Source: Nitrospirota bacterium (GTDB lineage: Bacteria; Nitrospirota; Thermodesulfovibrionia; Thermodesulfovibrionales; JdFR-88). From it: a stretch of DNA of 32,740 nucleotides. This document shows positions 8,906 to 17,634 of this stretch, piece after piece. The stretch's first letter is position 1. Each line of letters opens with the position of its first letter. The position numbers were made by a program, and so were the translations under genes. The notes under the pieces are model-generated. The model was not told the origin of the DNA, made no database searches, and was given only the letters and a program-made list of their open reading frames with translations. The DNA is taken from positions 82,026 to 114,765 of the forward strand of contig JAKAHV010000006.1 of NCBI GenBank assembly GCA_021825295.1, in the 5' to 3' direction.

Positions 8906-8957
8906 CGCCCACCTCCTTTCAGACGAAATCGCCCGCAAGACGGAAAAGTAAAAACAT

Positions 8958-8986
8958 ATTTTACTCCAACCATGCCAATTTTTAAA
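8958..8986 (-). promoter_or_regulatory. weak candidate promoter of the threonine/sulfur-carrier operon
   Basis: On the - strand TTTAAA (8981-8986) and TAAAAT (8958-8963) are separated by 17 bases, about 50 bases upstream of the first gene. The -35 match is poor, so this is only a candidate. Confidence 0.3.
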
Positions 8987-9007
8987 GTGTTTACGGCACG
9001 ATGGGCG

Positions 9008-9239
9008 TGCGTCAGATTTGTGAGGCCCGTATCTGTCTGTTCCCGGAGAAAAACGTATCTGCCTGCTCCTTGAGTGAAGCGAAGAGAGGACGGATCACGG
9101 CGGGCCGCATCTTAATCAATGGATTGATATGGGGGCTTGATATTCGCCCTTAGCGGCAATCCCGCCGCGGCGGGACCTACGCCCGGAATCCCGCCGAAGG
9201 CGGGACAGATGCCCCGCCTTGCCCCACAAATCTGACGCA
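9008..9239. repeat. 232-bp inverted-repeat element
   Basis: Perfect 15-bp inverted termini, TGCGTCAGATTTGTG at 9008-9022 and its complement at 9225-9239, bound a segment with no credible ORF. Inside are two palindromes of the TCCCGCC/GGCGGGA type (about 9164-9210). A stretch around 9040-9112 (CTTGAG...GGACGGATCACGGCGGG...GCATCTT) resembles the ends of the ISL3-related copies at 22450 and 32401. No target duplication is visible. It fills most of the gene-free gap between the thr operon and the MFS gene. It is probably an old non-autonomous element or remnant. Confidence 0.6.
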
Positions 9240-9253
9240 GGCCCCGGCACGGT

Positions 9254-9283
9254 TTGACAAAAAGCCCTTTTGCCCCGGATAAT
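9254..9283 (+). promoter_or_regulatory. sigma70-type promoter of the MFS gene
   Basis: TTGACA at 9254-9259 and GATAAT at 9278-9283 with an 18-base spacer. The predicted transcription start falls at about 9289-9291, almost on the GTG start codon at 9292. Confidence 0.6.
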
Positions 9284-9287
9284 AACA

Positions 9288-9303
9288 GTAAGTGTTTACT
9301 TAC
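9288..9303. promoter_or_regulatory. candidate operator (inverted repeat) over the MFS transcription start
   Basis: GTAAGT, four bases, ACTTAC forms a perfect 6-bp inverted repeat immediately downstream of the -10 box. The size and position fit a repressor site such as those of TetR-family regulators of exporters. No regulator gene is in the window. Confidence 0.4.
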
Positions 9304-10578
9304 ATCATAAGGGCGGTCGCCGGCCCGAAACCGGATTTCCCGGTGCTGCGCTCGCTGAAAAACAGGAACTACCGGCTCTTCTTCGTGGGGCAGGGCGTCT
9401 CGCTCGTGGGCACATGGATGCAGCAGATAGCCATGAGCTGGCTTGTCTACCGCCTTACCGGCTCGGCCCTGCTTTTGGGGGTGGTCGGTTTTTCAGGCCA
9501 GCTTCCTTCTTTCCTTCTGGCCCCCGTGGCGGGCGTTCTGGCCGACAGATGGAACAGGCACAGGGTGATCGTGATCACCCAGACGCTTTCCATGCTGCAG
9601 GCCTTTTGTCTTGCGGCCCTGGTGCTCACAAGGTCCGTCACGATATGGCATATCATACCGCTCAGTATTTTTCTGGGGTGCGTGAACGCATTCGACATAA
9701 CGACAAGGCAGGCATTTGTCGTGGAGATGCTCGAGAAAAAAGAGGACCTCGGAAACGCCATCGCGCTTAATTCCTCGCTTGTAAACGGGGCCAGGATCAT
9801 CGGCCCCAGCGTGGCCGGGATACTCATAGCGGCCGTTGGCGAGGGGGTATGCTTTCTGCTGAACGGGATAAGCTACATGGCGGTCATCGCGGCACTGCTT
9901 ATGATGAAAATCAGGAAACCCGTGATGCCGGCGCGGGCAAAAAACGGTTTCATGCGCGAGCTGCACGAAGGCTTTTCCTTCGCCTTCGGCTTTGCGCCCA
10001 TCAAATCGATCCTCCTGCTGCTGGCGCTGGTGAGCTTCATGGGCGTGCCCTACCAGGTGCTCATGCCTATCTTCGCGGGCAGCATCCTGGGAGGCGGCCC
10101 ACACACCCTTGGTTTTCTCATGGGCGCATCGGGCCTTGGCGCCCTTGGCGGGGCTGTGTTCCTGGCCTCGAGGAAAGGCTCACCCCGCCTGGGCAAGACC
10201 ACTCCCATGGCGGCGGCCATATTCGGGCTCGGGCTTATGGTCTTCTCCCGCTCCCGCCTGCTCTGGCTGTCCCTGCCGGTCATTTCCATTGCGGGCTTCG
10301 GGATGATGGTGCAGATGGCGTCGAGCAACATGGTCCTCCAGAGCATCGTGGACGACCGCAGAAGGGGCCGGGTGATGAGCCTGTTCACCATGGCCTTCAT
10401 GGGCATGGCCCCCTTCGGCAGCCTGGCGGCCGGCGGGCTTGCGAACCGGATAGGGGCCCCTTCCACTCTGCTTGCCAGCGGTTTCTGCTGCGTGGCCGGC
10501 TCGCTGGTTTTTTCAAGCAGGCTGCCCTCGCTGAAAAAGGAGCTTGCGCCCGTTTACGAGCGGCGCGGCGTTGTGTAA
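9292..10578 (+). CDS. MFS exporter (MFS_3/EntS-like)
   Basis: A 428-residue major facilitator with about 12 hydrophobic segments. The start region has LRSLKNRNYRLFFVGQGVS followed by GTWMQQIAMSWLVYRLTGS. The loop 2-3 motif A is GVLADRWNRHR, and FDITTRQAFVVEML with NSSLVNGARIIGPSVAGIL is typical of the MFS_3 family that includes enterobactin exporter EntS and macrolide exporters. Function is probably proton-driven efflux of a small molecule; substrate unknown. The GTG 9292 start lacks a ribosome site and lies at the predicted transcript start, so either the mRNA is leaderless or translation begins slightly downstream (for example GTG near 9343). It converges on the TPR cluster with a 3-base gap, leaving no space for a terminator. 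Confidence 0.9.
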   Translation: MFTYIIRAVAGPKPDFPVLRSLKNRNYRLFFVGQGVSLVGTWMQQIAMSWLVYRLTGSALLLGVVGFSGQLPSFLLAPVAGVLADRWNRHRVIVITQTLSMLQAFCLAALVLTRSVTIWHIIPLSIFLGCVNAFDITTRQAFVVEMLEKKEDLGNAIALNSSLVNGARIIGPSVAGILIAAVGEGVCFLLNGISYMAVIAALLMMKIRKPVMPARAKNGFMRELHEGFSFAFGFAPIKSILLLLALVSFMGVPYQVLMPIFAGSILGGGPHTLGFLMGASGLGALGGAVFLASRKGSPRLGKTTPMAAAIFGLGLMVFSRSRLLWLSLPVISIAGFGMMVQMASSNMVLQSIVDDRRRGRVMSLFTMAFMGMAPFGSLAAGGLANRIGAPSTLLASGFCCVAGSLVFSSRLPSLKKELAPVYERRGVV

Positions 10579-10581
10579 TTA

Positions 10582-12219
10582 CTACTTGCGCCCGGCTTCC
10601 GGGTTCAGTTTCTCAATGGCCAGATCAAGGTTGCGCCGCGCTTGGGCGTACCCCGGGTATATCCGGAGCGCCGTCTGGAATTCAAAAACCGCTTTCCGGT
10701 AATGGCCGAGCTTCCCGTACGTCGCACCAAGATTGTTGTGGGCAACCTCGCTGTCAGGCCGCAGTTGCACCGCGATCCTCAGCTCCCGCAGCGCGTCATC
10801 CATCCGTCCAAGCTGCCCAAACGCCATGCCGAGGTCGTCATGCGCCTCCGGGGAGTACGGGTTTATGCTTATGGCGGTCTGAAACTCCCCTATGGCAAGC
10901 GGCAGATTGCCGGCTTTCAGGTAAGCCGTGCCAAGGTTATTGTAGGCGTCCACGTTTCCGGGGTCAGACCGGATCATGCTCTGGTAAAGGCTGATATTGT
11001 CCCGCCAGACGAAGTTCCTCTCGAAGGTCCGCGCGCCGAACAAAACGGCTATAAGGACCATAGCCGCGACGGCGGACCGCGGCGCCCTCCTGTATGCCCG
11101 CACAAACGCGTATCCGGCGATGAGGGCAAATCCCGCGGCCGGCAGGTAATAGAACCTCTCGGCCACCGGGGCGCTCGGTATCGGGATGATATCCGAAACC
11201 GGCAGGGCCATCCATAAAAACCAGAGCGCGCCGGCCCGGAGCGGACCGGAAGTTTTTCCCCTCCTCGCCGATAAGAATAAGAGGAAGAAGAGCCAAAGGA
11301 CCGCCAGGACGGACCTCACCGGGCTGAAGCGCGCCATCAACTGGTTTGTATAGAAGGCGTTCAGCCTGAAGGGGAAAATCATAAGCCTCGCGCCTTCAAA
11401 TACGGCATTCGATATGAATACCAGCCTGCTTTCCGAAAGCCCGATGCCCTCTCCTGAGGCAAACATCCCGAGCACAGCCCGTCTTAAAACCATATACGCG
11501 GCGGCCGCTCCGAAAAAAACGAAAAAAACCTTCCACCATTTTTTAATTTTTACCGGCGCAAAACCCTCGCCGGACGCCGGCAGGGCCAGGCAGAGGAGGA
11601 AAAATGGCAGCGTAACCGCCTGCTCCTTGCTCAAGAGGGAAAGGAAATAGAGCCCCGCCGCGGCAAGGGCGGCAACCCACCCGGGCCTGCCTTTTTTCAG
11701 GACAAGAAGAGACGCGAAAACGAACGCCGCGCTTATAAGCGTGTTACGGGCGGCGATGAAGTCTACCGGCTCCGCGTTTACCGGGTAAAGGGCAAAAAGC
11801 AGGGCCGACACGAAGGCCAGCACGCCGTCCCCGAAAGCCTCCGACACAAGCAGGTAGAAGACAAGGACGCAAACACCGTGCAGCAGCAGATTTTCAAGAT
11901 GATACCAAAACGGGTCCTGCCCCCAGAGATGATAGTCCGCCATATAGGTAAGTATGCTGACCGGTCTGTAATACGGGGTCTTGACGGCCCTGGCATTGTC
12001 GGCAGTTTTGAAGATGGACACCACATTGCCGGGGTCGCTGAAGAACTGCCCCTTCTCCACTATCAGGTAATGGTCGTCCCATACGAATCCCGCGGACAGG
12101 GAGTTCCAGTACGCCGCGGCGACTGCGATCAGCAATAAAAAGAGTGCGAACTTCCGGTTTGACAGCACAGCGGGCAACCACGCCGGCTCCCTGCCGCCTT
12201 TGTTTCCCAAGGAAAACAC
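10582..12219 (-). CDS. TMTC-like TPR membrane glycosyltransferase, paralogue 1
   Basis: A 545-residue protein: about 400 residues of multi-span membrane domain, then three TPRs from residue 422 (NVDAYNNLGTAYLKAG onward). The first periplasmic loop carries GFVWDD (Asp48/Asp49), the position of the acidic metal/donor motif in GT-C enzymes. Other blocks shared by the four tandem paralogues are PYYRPVSILTY, FWYHLENLLLH, LYPVNAEPVDFIAARNTL, LSKEQAVTLPFFLL, PVAERFYYLPA and ARTFERNFVWRDNISLYQSM. The layout matches TMTC/DUF1736-type O-mannosyltransferases, which use polyprenyl-phosphate sugars. GTG 12217-12219 directly follows the stop of the upstream paralogue (TAGGTG). No good ribosome site, so coupled translation is likely. 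Activity is inferred, not demonstrated. Confidence 0.75.
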   Translation of the reverse strand: MFSLGNKGGREPAWLPAVLSNRKFALFLLLIAVAAAYWNSLSAGFVWDDHYLIVEKGQFFSDPGNVVSIFKTADNARAVKTPYYRPVSILTYMADYHLWGQDPFWYHLENLLLHGVCVLVFYLLVSEAFGDGVLAFVSALLFALYPVNAEPVDFIAARNTLISAAFVFASLLVLKKGRPGWVAALAAAGLYFLSLLSKEQAVTLPFFLLCLALPASGEGFAPVKIKKWWKVFFVFFGAAAAYMVLRRAVLGMFASGEGIGLSESRLVFISNAVFEGARLMIFPFRLNAFYTNQLMARFSPVRSVLAVLWLFFLLFLSARRGKTSGPLRAGALWFLWMALPVSDIIPIPSAPVAERFYYLPAAGFALIAGYAFVRAYRRAPRSAVAAMVLIAVLFGARTFERNFVWRDNISLYQSMIRSDPGNVDAYNNLGTAYLKAGNLPLAIGEFQTAISINPYSPEAHDDLGMAFGQLGRMDDALRELRIAVQLRPDSEVAHNNLGATYGKLGHYRKAVFEFQTALRIYPGYAQARRNLDLAIEKLNPEAGRK

Positions 12220-13986
12220 CTAATTCCCGCGGGGTACGGAATTTCCGCCGGCCGCCCGTACCAGCGGCAGGTCCCTGGCCGCGATGGCGTTTCCCGGATC
12301 GATAGCCAGTGTGGCCTCGAATTCCCGTCTGGAATCCGCGTAGCGTCCCTGCTTGAAGTAAATCACCCCAAGGTCATTATGGGCCGTGACGTTTTCCGGG
12401 TCCAGGGCAAGGACCTGCTCGAATTCCCGCGAGGCCTCTTCAGTGAGGCCCTGCCGCAGGCAGGTTATCGCCAGGTCCAGATGCGCGTCGAACCTTTGGG
12501 GGTTCAACCCCACCGACTTGCGGAATTCGCCGGCGGCGTCCTCAAGCCTGCCCAGTCCCGCCAGGGCCACGCCAAGATGCATATGGGCGGAGTAAAAATC
12601 GGGCTCGAACGAGATGGCGTTCCGGAATTCCCGCATCGCCCCCTCGATGTCGCCCTTCTTCATATATACAAGCCCCAGGCCGTCTCTGGCCTCCGGATAA
12701 TCGGGCTGGCGCGCAATGGCGGCCTGGAACTGCCGCGCCGCCTCATCAAACCTGTTTGCGCCGTACAGGGAGCGAGCCAGATAGTAGCGGGCGGAGGGAT
12801 TGCCGGGGTCCGACCGGACCATGCTCTGATAGAGGGTGAGATTGTCCCGCCATACAAAATTCCTCTCGAATGTCCGCGCCCCCAGGGCCAGGGCAAGCAG
12901 GGCAATGACGGCCACCGCGGCCGGCGCCTTTTTCCTGTGCAACGCGGCAATCGCGTAGCCCGCGATAAGGACAAACCCCGGCAGAATCGTATAGTGGTAT
13001 CTTTCGGCAACCGGGGCGCTCGGTATCATGACTATGTTGGACACCGGCAGCAGCCCCCACAGTATCCACTGCGCTCCGGCGCGCACGGGGGCCTTCGTCC
13101 CCGGCCAAAGTGAAAGGCCAAGAAGCGCTGCCAGGCCGGAAACCGCGATTGCGGCCCTCCATGGAGTGTAGAACACATTGAGCATCGAATAATTGGCGTT
13201 CAGCCGGAACGGGAAGACCATCAGGCGGATGTTCTCGTAAAGGACCGCCGACATGAACTTCAGCCTCTCAAGCGAAAACTCCAGTCTTTGGTTGGACACG
13301 AATACCCCGAGGACCCGCTGCCTGATAAAAAAATAAACCAGGGTAATCGCGATAAAACCGGCAAATATCCTCCATCCACCATAGGGGGGCCTCCGCCCCT
13401 TTTGGATAAGCGTGAAGGAAAGCAGGAAAAAGGGCAAAACCACGGCCGGCTCCTTGCTCAGCAGGGCCAGAAAATATGCGGCAAACGAAAGCGCGGTCCA
13501 TTTGGCGCCGCCCTTCAGAAGCGACATCAGCGCCACCAGCAGAAACAGGGCGCAAAGCAGGGTGTTTCTTGCCGAGATGAAATTGACGGCCTCCGCGCAG
13601 ACCGGGTAGACCGCAAACAGTAGGGCGGAAAAAAAGGCCATATAACCTTCGCCCCATACGCGGGCCACAAGCAGATAGAAAAGCAGCACAACAAGAGCAT
13701 GAAGCAGGACGTTTTCCAGGTGGTACCAGAAGGGGTTCAGGCCCCAGAGATAGTGGTCCAGCATGTAGGTAAGGGTGTTCAGCGGGCGGTAGTAGGGCGT
13801 CTCGGCGTTATTGGTGGTGTCCCTCTGGGCGAAGGCCAGAAGCGCGTTTTCCGGATGGCTGAAAAAGGCGCTTTTGCTTATCACGGTGTCCTGGTCGTCG
13901 AGGACAAAACCGGAGAAAAGGCTGTTGGAATATACGATGCCCACGGCAACCAGCAAAACCGCTATGGCGGTCTTTTTGTTCAGCAT
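12220..13986 (-). CDS. TMTC-like TPR membrane glycosyltransferase, paralogue 2
   Basis: A 588-residue paralogue with the same membrane domain and five TPRs from residue 396. The loop-1 motif reads GFVLDD (Asp30/Asp31): both acids are kept but the Trp of the other three copies is Leu. Also present are PYYRPLNTLTYMLDHYLWGLNPFWYHLEN in separate short blocks, VCAEAVNFISARNTLLC, LSKEPAVVLPFFLLS and PVAERYHYTILPGF. The start is ATG 13984-13986; the 65-base gap to paralogue 3 is the only real gap between the four copies, and an internal promoter there cannot be excluded. It abuts paralogue 1 with no spacing. Expected location is the inner membrane, with the TPRs on the periplasmic side if topology follows TMTC. 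Confidence 0.75.
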   Translation of the reverse strand: MLNKKTAIAVLLVAVGIVYSNSLFSGFVLDDQDTVISKSAFFSHPENALLAFAQRDTTNNAETPYYRPLNTLTYMLDHYLWGLNPFWYHLENVLLHALVVLLFYLLVARVWGEGYMAFFSALLFAVYPVCAEAVNFISARNTLLCALFLLVALMSLLKGGAKWTALSFAAYFLALLSKEPAVVLPFFLLSFTLIQKGRRPPYGGWRIFAGFIAITLVYFFIRQRVLGVFVSNQRLEFSLERLKFMSAVLYENIRLMVFPFRLNANYSMLNVFYTPWRAAIAVSGLAALLGLSLWPGTKAPVRAGAQWILWGLLPVSNIVMIPSAPVAERYHYTILPGFVLIAGYAIAALHRKKAPAAVAVIALLALALGARTFERNFVWRDNLTLYQSMVRSDPGNPSARYYLARSLYGANRFDEAARQFQAAIARQPDYPEARDGLGLVYMKKGDIEGAMREFRNAISFEPDFYSAHMHLGVALAGLGRLEDAAGEFRKSVGLNPQRFDAHLDLAITCLRQGLTEEASREFEQVLALDPENVTAHNDLGVIYFKQGRYADSRREFEATLAIDPGNAIAARDLPLVRAAGGNSVPRGN

Positions 13987-14051
13987 GGCGACTCTATTTT
14001 AGAACTATCAAGCAATTATTTTTAATCTCCGGATTTTCATTTTCATTTCCG

Positions 14052-15770
14052 TCACCTCTGGAGCATCCGGGCGCGCTCCAGGTTTTCCATTGCAAGCCCG
14101 AAGCCGGGCTCGACGGCCAGCGCGGCCTCGAACTCCTTCACCGCGTCTTTCAGATCCCCCACGGACTCATAGGCCAGCCCAAGGTTATTAAGCGCCACGG
14201 CATTTCCGGGATTCAGATCAACCGCCGTCTGAAACTCCGCCATGGCATCTTTCATGCGGCCCATATTTGCGTAAATCCTTCCGATGTCGTCGTGCGCCTC
14301 GGAAGAGCCCGCGGGGTCGATCCTTATCGCGTCGCCGAATTCGGCAAGGGCCTCCTCATACATCCCGGCCTTCGCGTATGCCACGCCGAGGTTCACATGT
14401 ATCCGCGCAAAACCAGGCTCAAGGACGGCCGCCGTGTGAAGTTCGCCTATAGCGGCCGCAAGGTTGCCGGCATCCATATAGGCGGAACCCAGGTTATAGT
14501 GCGCCTTGGCGTTTGAGGGGTCCGAGCGGACCATGCTGCCGTAAAGGCTTATATTGTTGTTCCAGATGGAATTCCTCTCGAATGTCCTTGCCCCCAGGAC
14601 CAGCAGCAGCGCCGCGAAGGCGGCCATGGCGGCCACGGGTTTTCTTTTATGCCAGGCCGCAAGCCCCCAGGCAGCCATCAAAACGAACCCGGCCGTCACC
14701 GGATAGAGGTACCTGTCCGCGACAGGGGAGCTGGGTATCGTGACGATGCCGGATACCGGCGCAAGCCCCCACAGGACCCAGATGGCGCCAGCCCGGACCG
14801 GCTCCGGCCCCCTCTGCCTGACCGCAAGATAAACGAGCAGGGCAACGCCGGATGCCGCAGCAAGCGCCTTCAGGATGTCAAAGGGTATCACCTCTCTGGT
14901 ATAGTCCGCGTTAAGCTTAAAGGGAAGCGCCATGAGTTTAAAATCCTCAAACAAGATCGCGCAGATGTGCCTGAGCCTGCCAGCGGAAAAGGATATGCCC
15001 CCCTGCGAGACAAACGCCCCGAGCGCGGCATGCCGAAGGAAAAAATATGCACCGCCGGCGAGGAAAAAACCGGCAATTGCCCTTCCGTCGGTCCTGAGCC
15101 TGCCGTCTTTTGTCAGCAAGCCGAAGGAAAGCAGGAAAAAAGGCAGCACCGCCGCCTGCTCCTTGCTCAAAAAGGAAAGGAAAAAGGCGGCAACCGAAAT
15201 TGCCGCCCACACCCATTTTGCCCCGCCTTTTCCGGATGATTTGACGAGGAAATAAAGCGCAGCCATGAGAAGCAGAAAACAAAGCAGGATGTTTCTTGCC
15301 GATATCAAATCGACCGGCTCGGCGTCCAGCGGGTAGACCGCCCATATGGCCGCCGCGAAGAACGCGAGCATTTCCGCTGCTTCCCCGAAGGCAAGCCGGA
15401 TGAGCAGATACAGGACAAGCACTGAGGCGGCATGCAGCATGAGATTTTCAAGATGGTACCAGAAGGGGTTTAGCCCCCACAGGCGGGCGTCAAGCATATA
15501 GGTGAGGGTATTTAACGGCCTGTAGTACGGAAAGGTCTCCCCGAAGGGGTTTTGAAGCCTGTAGTTGCTGCTGGAGGCGTCGAGGGGCTGATCGGGCATC
15601 ACCAGTATCTTCAGCGCGTCGCCCGGGTCCCGGAAAAACGCGGCCTTCTCCACGATGAGGTATTTATCGTCCCAGACGAAGCCGGCCAAAAGCCCCCTGC
15701 CGTACACGGCCGCGACCAGGACCATGAGGAATGCGATCTTCTTCCAGCTTCCGCTTCTATCCGTTCCCAT
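14052..15770 (-). CDS. TMTC-like TPR membrane glycosyltransferase, paralogue 3
   Basis: A 572-residue paralogue with four TPRs from residue 420. Loop 1 has GFVWDD (Asp34/Asp35). It differs from the others by an insertion of roughly 20 residues (DQPLDASSSNYRLQNPFGE) before PYYRPLNTLTY, in the extracytoplasmic loop where an acceptor might bind. Conserved blocks are LYLLIRLAFGEAAEML, YPLDAEPVDLISARNILLC, LSKEQAAVLPFFLLS, PVADRYLYPVTAGF and RTFERNSIWNNNISLYGSM. Start ATG 15768-15770 overlaps the end of paralogue 4 by 14 bases, with GGGGA in a plausible position upstream. Sequence divergence from its neighbours suggests an old duplication. Confidence 0.75.
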   Translation of the reverse strand: MGTDRSGSWKKIAFLMVLVAAVYGRGLLAGFVWDDKYLIVEKAAFFRDPGDALKILVMPDQPLDASSSNYRLQNPFGETFPYYRPLNTLTYMLDARLWGLNPFWYHLENLMLHAASVLVLYLLIRLAFGEAAEMLAFFAAAIWAVYPLDAEPVDLISARNILLCFLLLMAALYFLVKSSGKGGAKWVWAAISVAAFFLSFLSKEQAAVLPFFLLSFGLLTKDGRLRTDGRAIAGFFLAGGAYFFLRHAALGAFVSQGGISFSAGRLRHICAILFEDFKLMALPFKLNADYTREVIPFDILKALAAASGVALLVYLAVRQRGPEPVRAGAIWVLWGLAPVSGIVTIPSSPVADRYLYPVTAGFVLMAAWGLAAWHKRKPVAAMAAFAALLLVLGARTFERNSIWNNNISLYGSMVRSDPSNAKAHYNLGSAYMDAGNLAAAIGELHTAAVLEPGFARIHVNLGVAYAKAGMYEEALAEFGDAIRIDPAGSSEAHDDIGRIYANMGRMKDAMAEFQTAVDLNPGNAVALNNLGLAYESVGDLKDAVKEFEAALAVEPGFGLAMENLERARMLQR

Positions 15771-17634
15771 TGTTACTATTCCCCATGGAGTTTAAATAGT
15801 TTCTGGCGGGGACGTTCCCGGGGTCCAGACTGAGGACCTCCCGAAACTCCCTTCCGGCGTCCGCGGCGCGGCCTTCCTTCGCATAACCGATGCCAAGAAA
15901 GAGATGCGCCTCCACAAGACCCGGGTCCTGCTTTTCGACGAGCCTGAACTGCTCCATCGCCTCATCCAGGCGGCCCAGTCTCGCGTAGGCCACACCCAGG
16001 TTCATTCTCGCGTAATTGTAAAGCGGGTCCAGTTTCAGGGCCCTCTGGAACTCGCGGGAGGCCCCCTCCAGATCGCCGCGCCCGGCGCGGACAAGGCCCA
16101 GGTTCACATAGGCCTTCGTGTAGTTGGGGTTCAGTCTTATGACGGTCTCGAACTCCCTCGCAGCCTCATCCGGCATGTTTCTCCTGGCGTAGGCGATACC
16201 AAGATTCAAATGGGCCTCGGCCATGCCGGGGTCCACCCTCACGGAGGTTTGAAATTCCTTCAGGGCATCATCGGAGCGTCCTTCATCCCCGTAAACCATC
16301 CCCAGGTTTACATACGCCCCCGCATAGCCGGGGTCCAGCGCGATGGCGGTCCTGCATTGACTGGCTGCCTCCCCCAACTGTTTGTTTTTTATGCAGGCCT
16401 CGCCAAGGTAGTCATGGGCCGCCGCGCTGTCCGGGTCCGAGCGGACCATGCTCGAAAAGAGGCTCAAAGTATCGTGCCAGACAAAATTCCGTTCGAATGT
16501 CCTCGCCCCGAGGGCAAGCGAAAGCGCGGCCATTACGGTTATTCCGGCGGCGGCTTTTCGCCGTTGCAGCCCCGCGATCAAATACCCGAGTATGAGTACA
16601 AAACCTGGAATGATCGTGTACTGGTATCTTTCGGCCACGGGAGCGCTCGGTATTTTGACGATGTTAGCAACCGGCAGAAGCCCCCAGAATATCCACTGCG
16701 CCCCGGCGCGCACCGGCTCCGGGACATGCCTCTTCCCGGCAAGGGAAAAATACAGCAGCAGCGACACCCCAAGAAGCGCGCCCGCCGCCTTGAGGAGGCT
16801 GAAAGACATCTCCGCTTCCGTATAAAGCGCGTTGAGCTTGAAGGGAAAGAGCATCAGCCTGAAATTCTCGAAGTATACGGACGTGATGAATTTCAGCCTG
16901 GCAAGCGATATCTCTATCCCGGCCCTGGAGGTAAATGCGCCAAGGAAAATATGCCTCAGGATAAAATAGACACCGGTGATCGCGAAATACCAGATCAGGA
17001 CATTCTTTTTTGTCTTGAATCCGTCTTCACTCGTGGTCAGCGCAAGCGAGAGGAGAAAGAAAGGCACCGTCACCGCCGGCTCCTTGCTCATAAGCGCAAG
17101 AAAAAAGGACAAAAGCGCGAGCAGCGACCATTTCAATTTCCCCCCCCCTTTTTTGAGGAAAAAAAGCGACGCAATGGAGAAAACGGCGCATAGAAGCGTA
17201 TTTCTGGCTGAGATGAAATCCACCGCCTCGGCGTTGACCGGATAGAGGGCAAACAGGAGAGACGAAAAAAAGGCAAGCCTCCGCTGCCCGAACGCCTCCA
17301 TCAAAAGAAGGTAAAAAAGCAGGGCGGCCAATGCGTGCAGAAGCAGGTTTTCAAGATGATACCAGAATGGCGCCAGCCCCCAGAGATGTGAATCAAGCAT
17401 ATAGGTAAGCGTGTTTAAGGGCCTGTAATAGGGGGTCGCCTCATTATGGCTGAAATCGATATCGGGTGAGGACAGAAGCGCAATGGCGTTGCCGGGATGG
17501 CTGAAGAAGGCCTGCTTCTTTACTATCAGGGTATCATCGTCCCACACGAAACCGGAAAGGAGGCTGTTGCCGTAGACGGCCAGCACGACCAGGAAGATGA
17601 CCGCAAGCGCTTTCCTGTTAGCCTGGCTTTTCAC
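15757..17634 (-). CDS. TMTC-like TPR membrane glycosyltransferase, paralogue 4
   Basis: A 625-residue paralogue, the longest, with six TPRs from residue 403. Loop 1 reads GFVWDDD (Asp32-Asp34). The shared blocks PYYRPLNTLTYMLDSHLWG, FWYHLENLLLHALAALLFY, LYPVNAEAVDFISARNTLLC, LMSKEPAVTVPFFLLSLA, PVAERYQYTIIPGF and GARTFERNFVWHDTLSLF are all intact. The start is GTG 17632-17634, overlapping the methyltransferase stop as GTGA. This direct coupling ties the glycosyltransferase array to the methyltransferase and the GT2 gene. It is the first of the four copies to be transcribed. Confidence 0.75.
   Translation of the reverse strand: MKSQANRKALAVIFLVVLAVYGNSLLSGFVWDDDTLIVKKQAFFSHPGNAIALLSSPDIDFSHNEATPYYRPLNTLTYMLDSHLWGLAPFWYHLENLLLHALAALLFYLLLMEAFGQRRLAFFSSLLFALYPVNAEAVDFISARNTLLCAVFSIASLFFLKKGGGKLKWSLLALLSFFLALMSKEPAVTVPFFLLSLALTTSEDGFKTKKNVLIWYFAITGVYFILRHIFLGAFTSRAGIEISLARLKFITSVYFENFRLMLFPFKLNALYTEAEMSFSLLKAAGALLGVSLLLYFSLAGKRHVPEPVRAGAQWIFWGLLPVANIVKIPSAPVAERYQYTIIPGFVLILGYLIAGLQRRKAAAGITVMAALSLALGARTFERNFVWHDTLSLFSSMVRSDPDSAAAHDYLGEACIKNKQLGEAASQCRTAIALDPGYAGAYVNLGMVYGDEGRSDDALKEFQTSVRVDPGMAEAHLNLGIAYARRNMPDEAAREFETVIRLNPNYTKAYVNLGLVRAGRGDLEGASREFQRALKLDPLYNYARMNLGVAYARLGRLDEAMEQFRLVEKQDPGLVEAHLFLGIGYAKEGRAADAGREFREVLSLDPGNVPARNYLNSMGNSNNGNG

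Noticed and set aside
15904-17193. Long open frames antisense to the TPR genes (also at 3644, 12379 and 29393)
   Set aside because: GC-rich coding DNA often leaves the opposite strand open. No family, ribosome site or composition supports them, and each lies over a clear gene.
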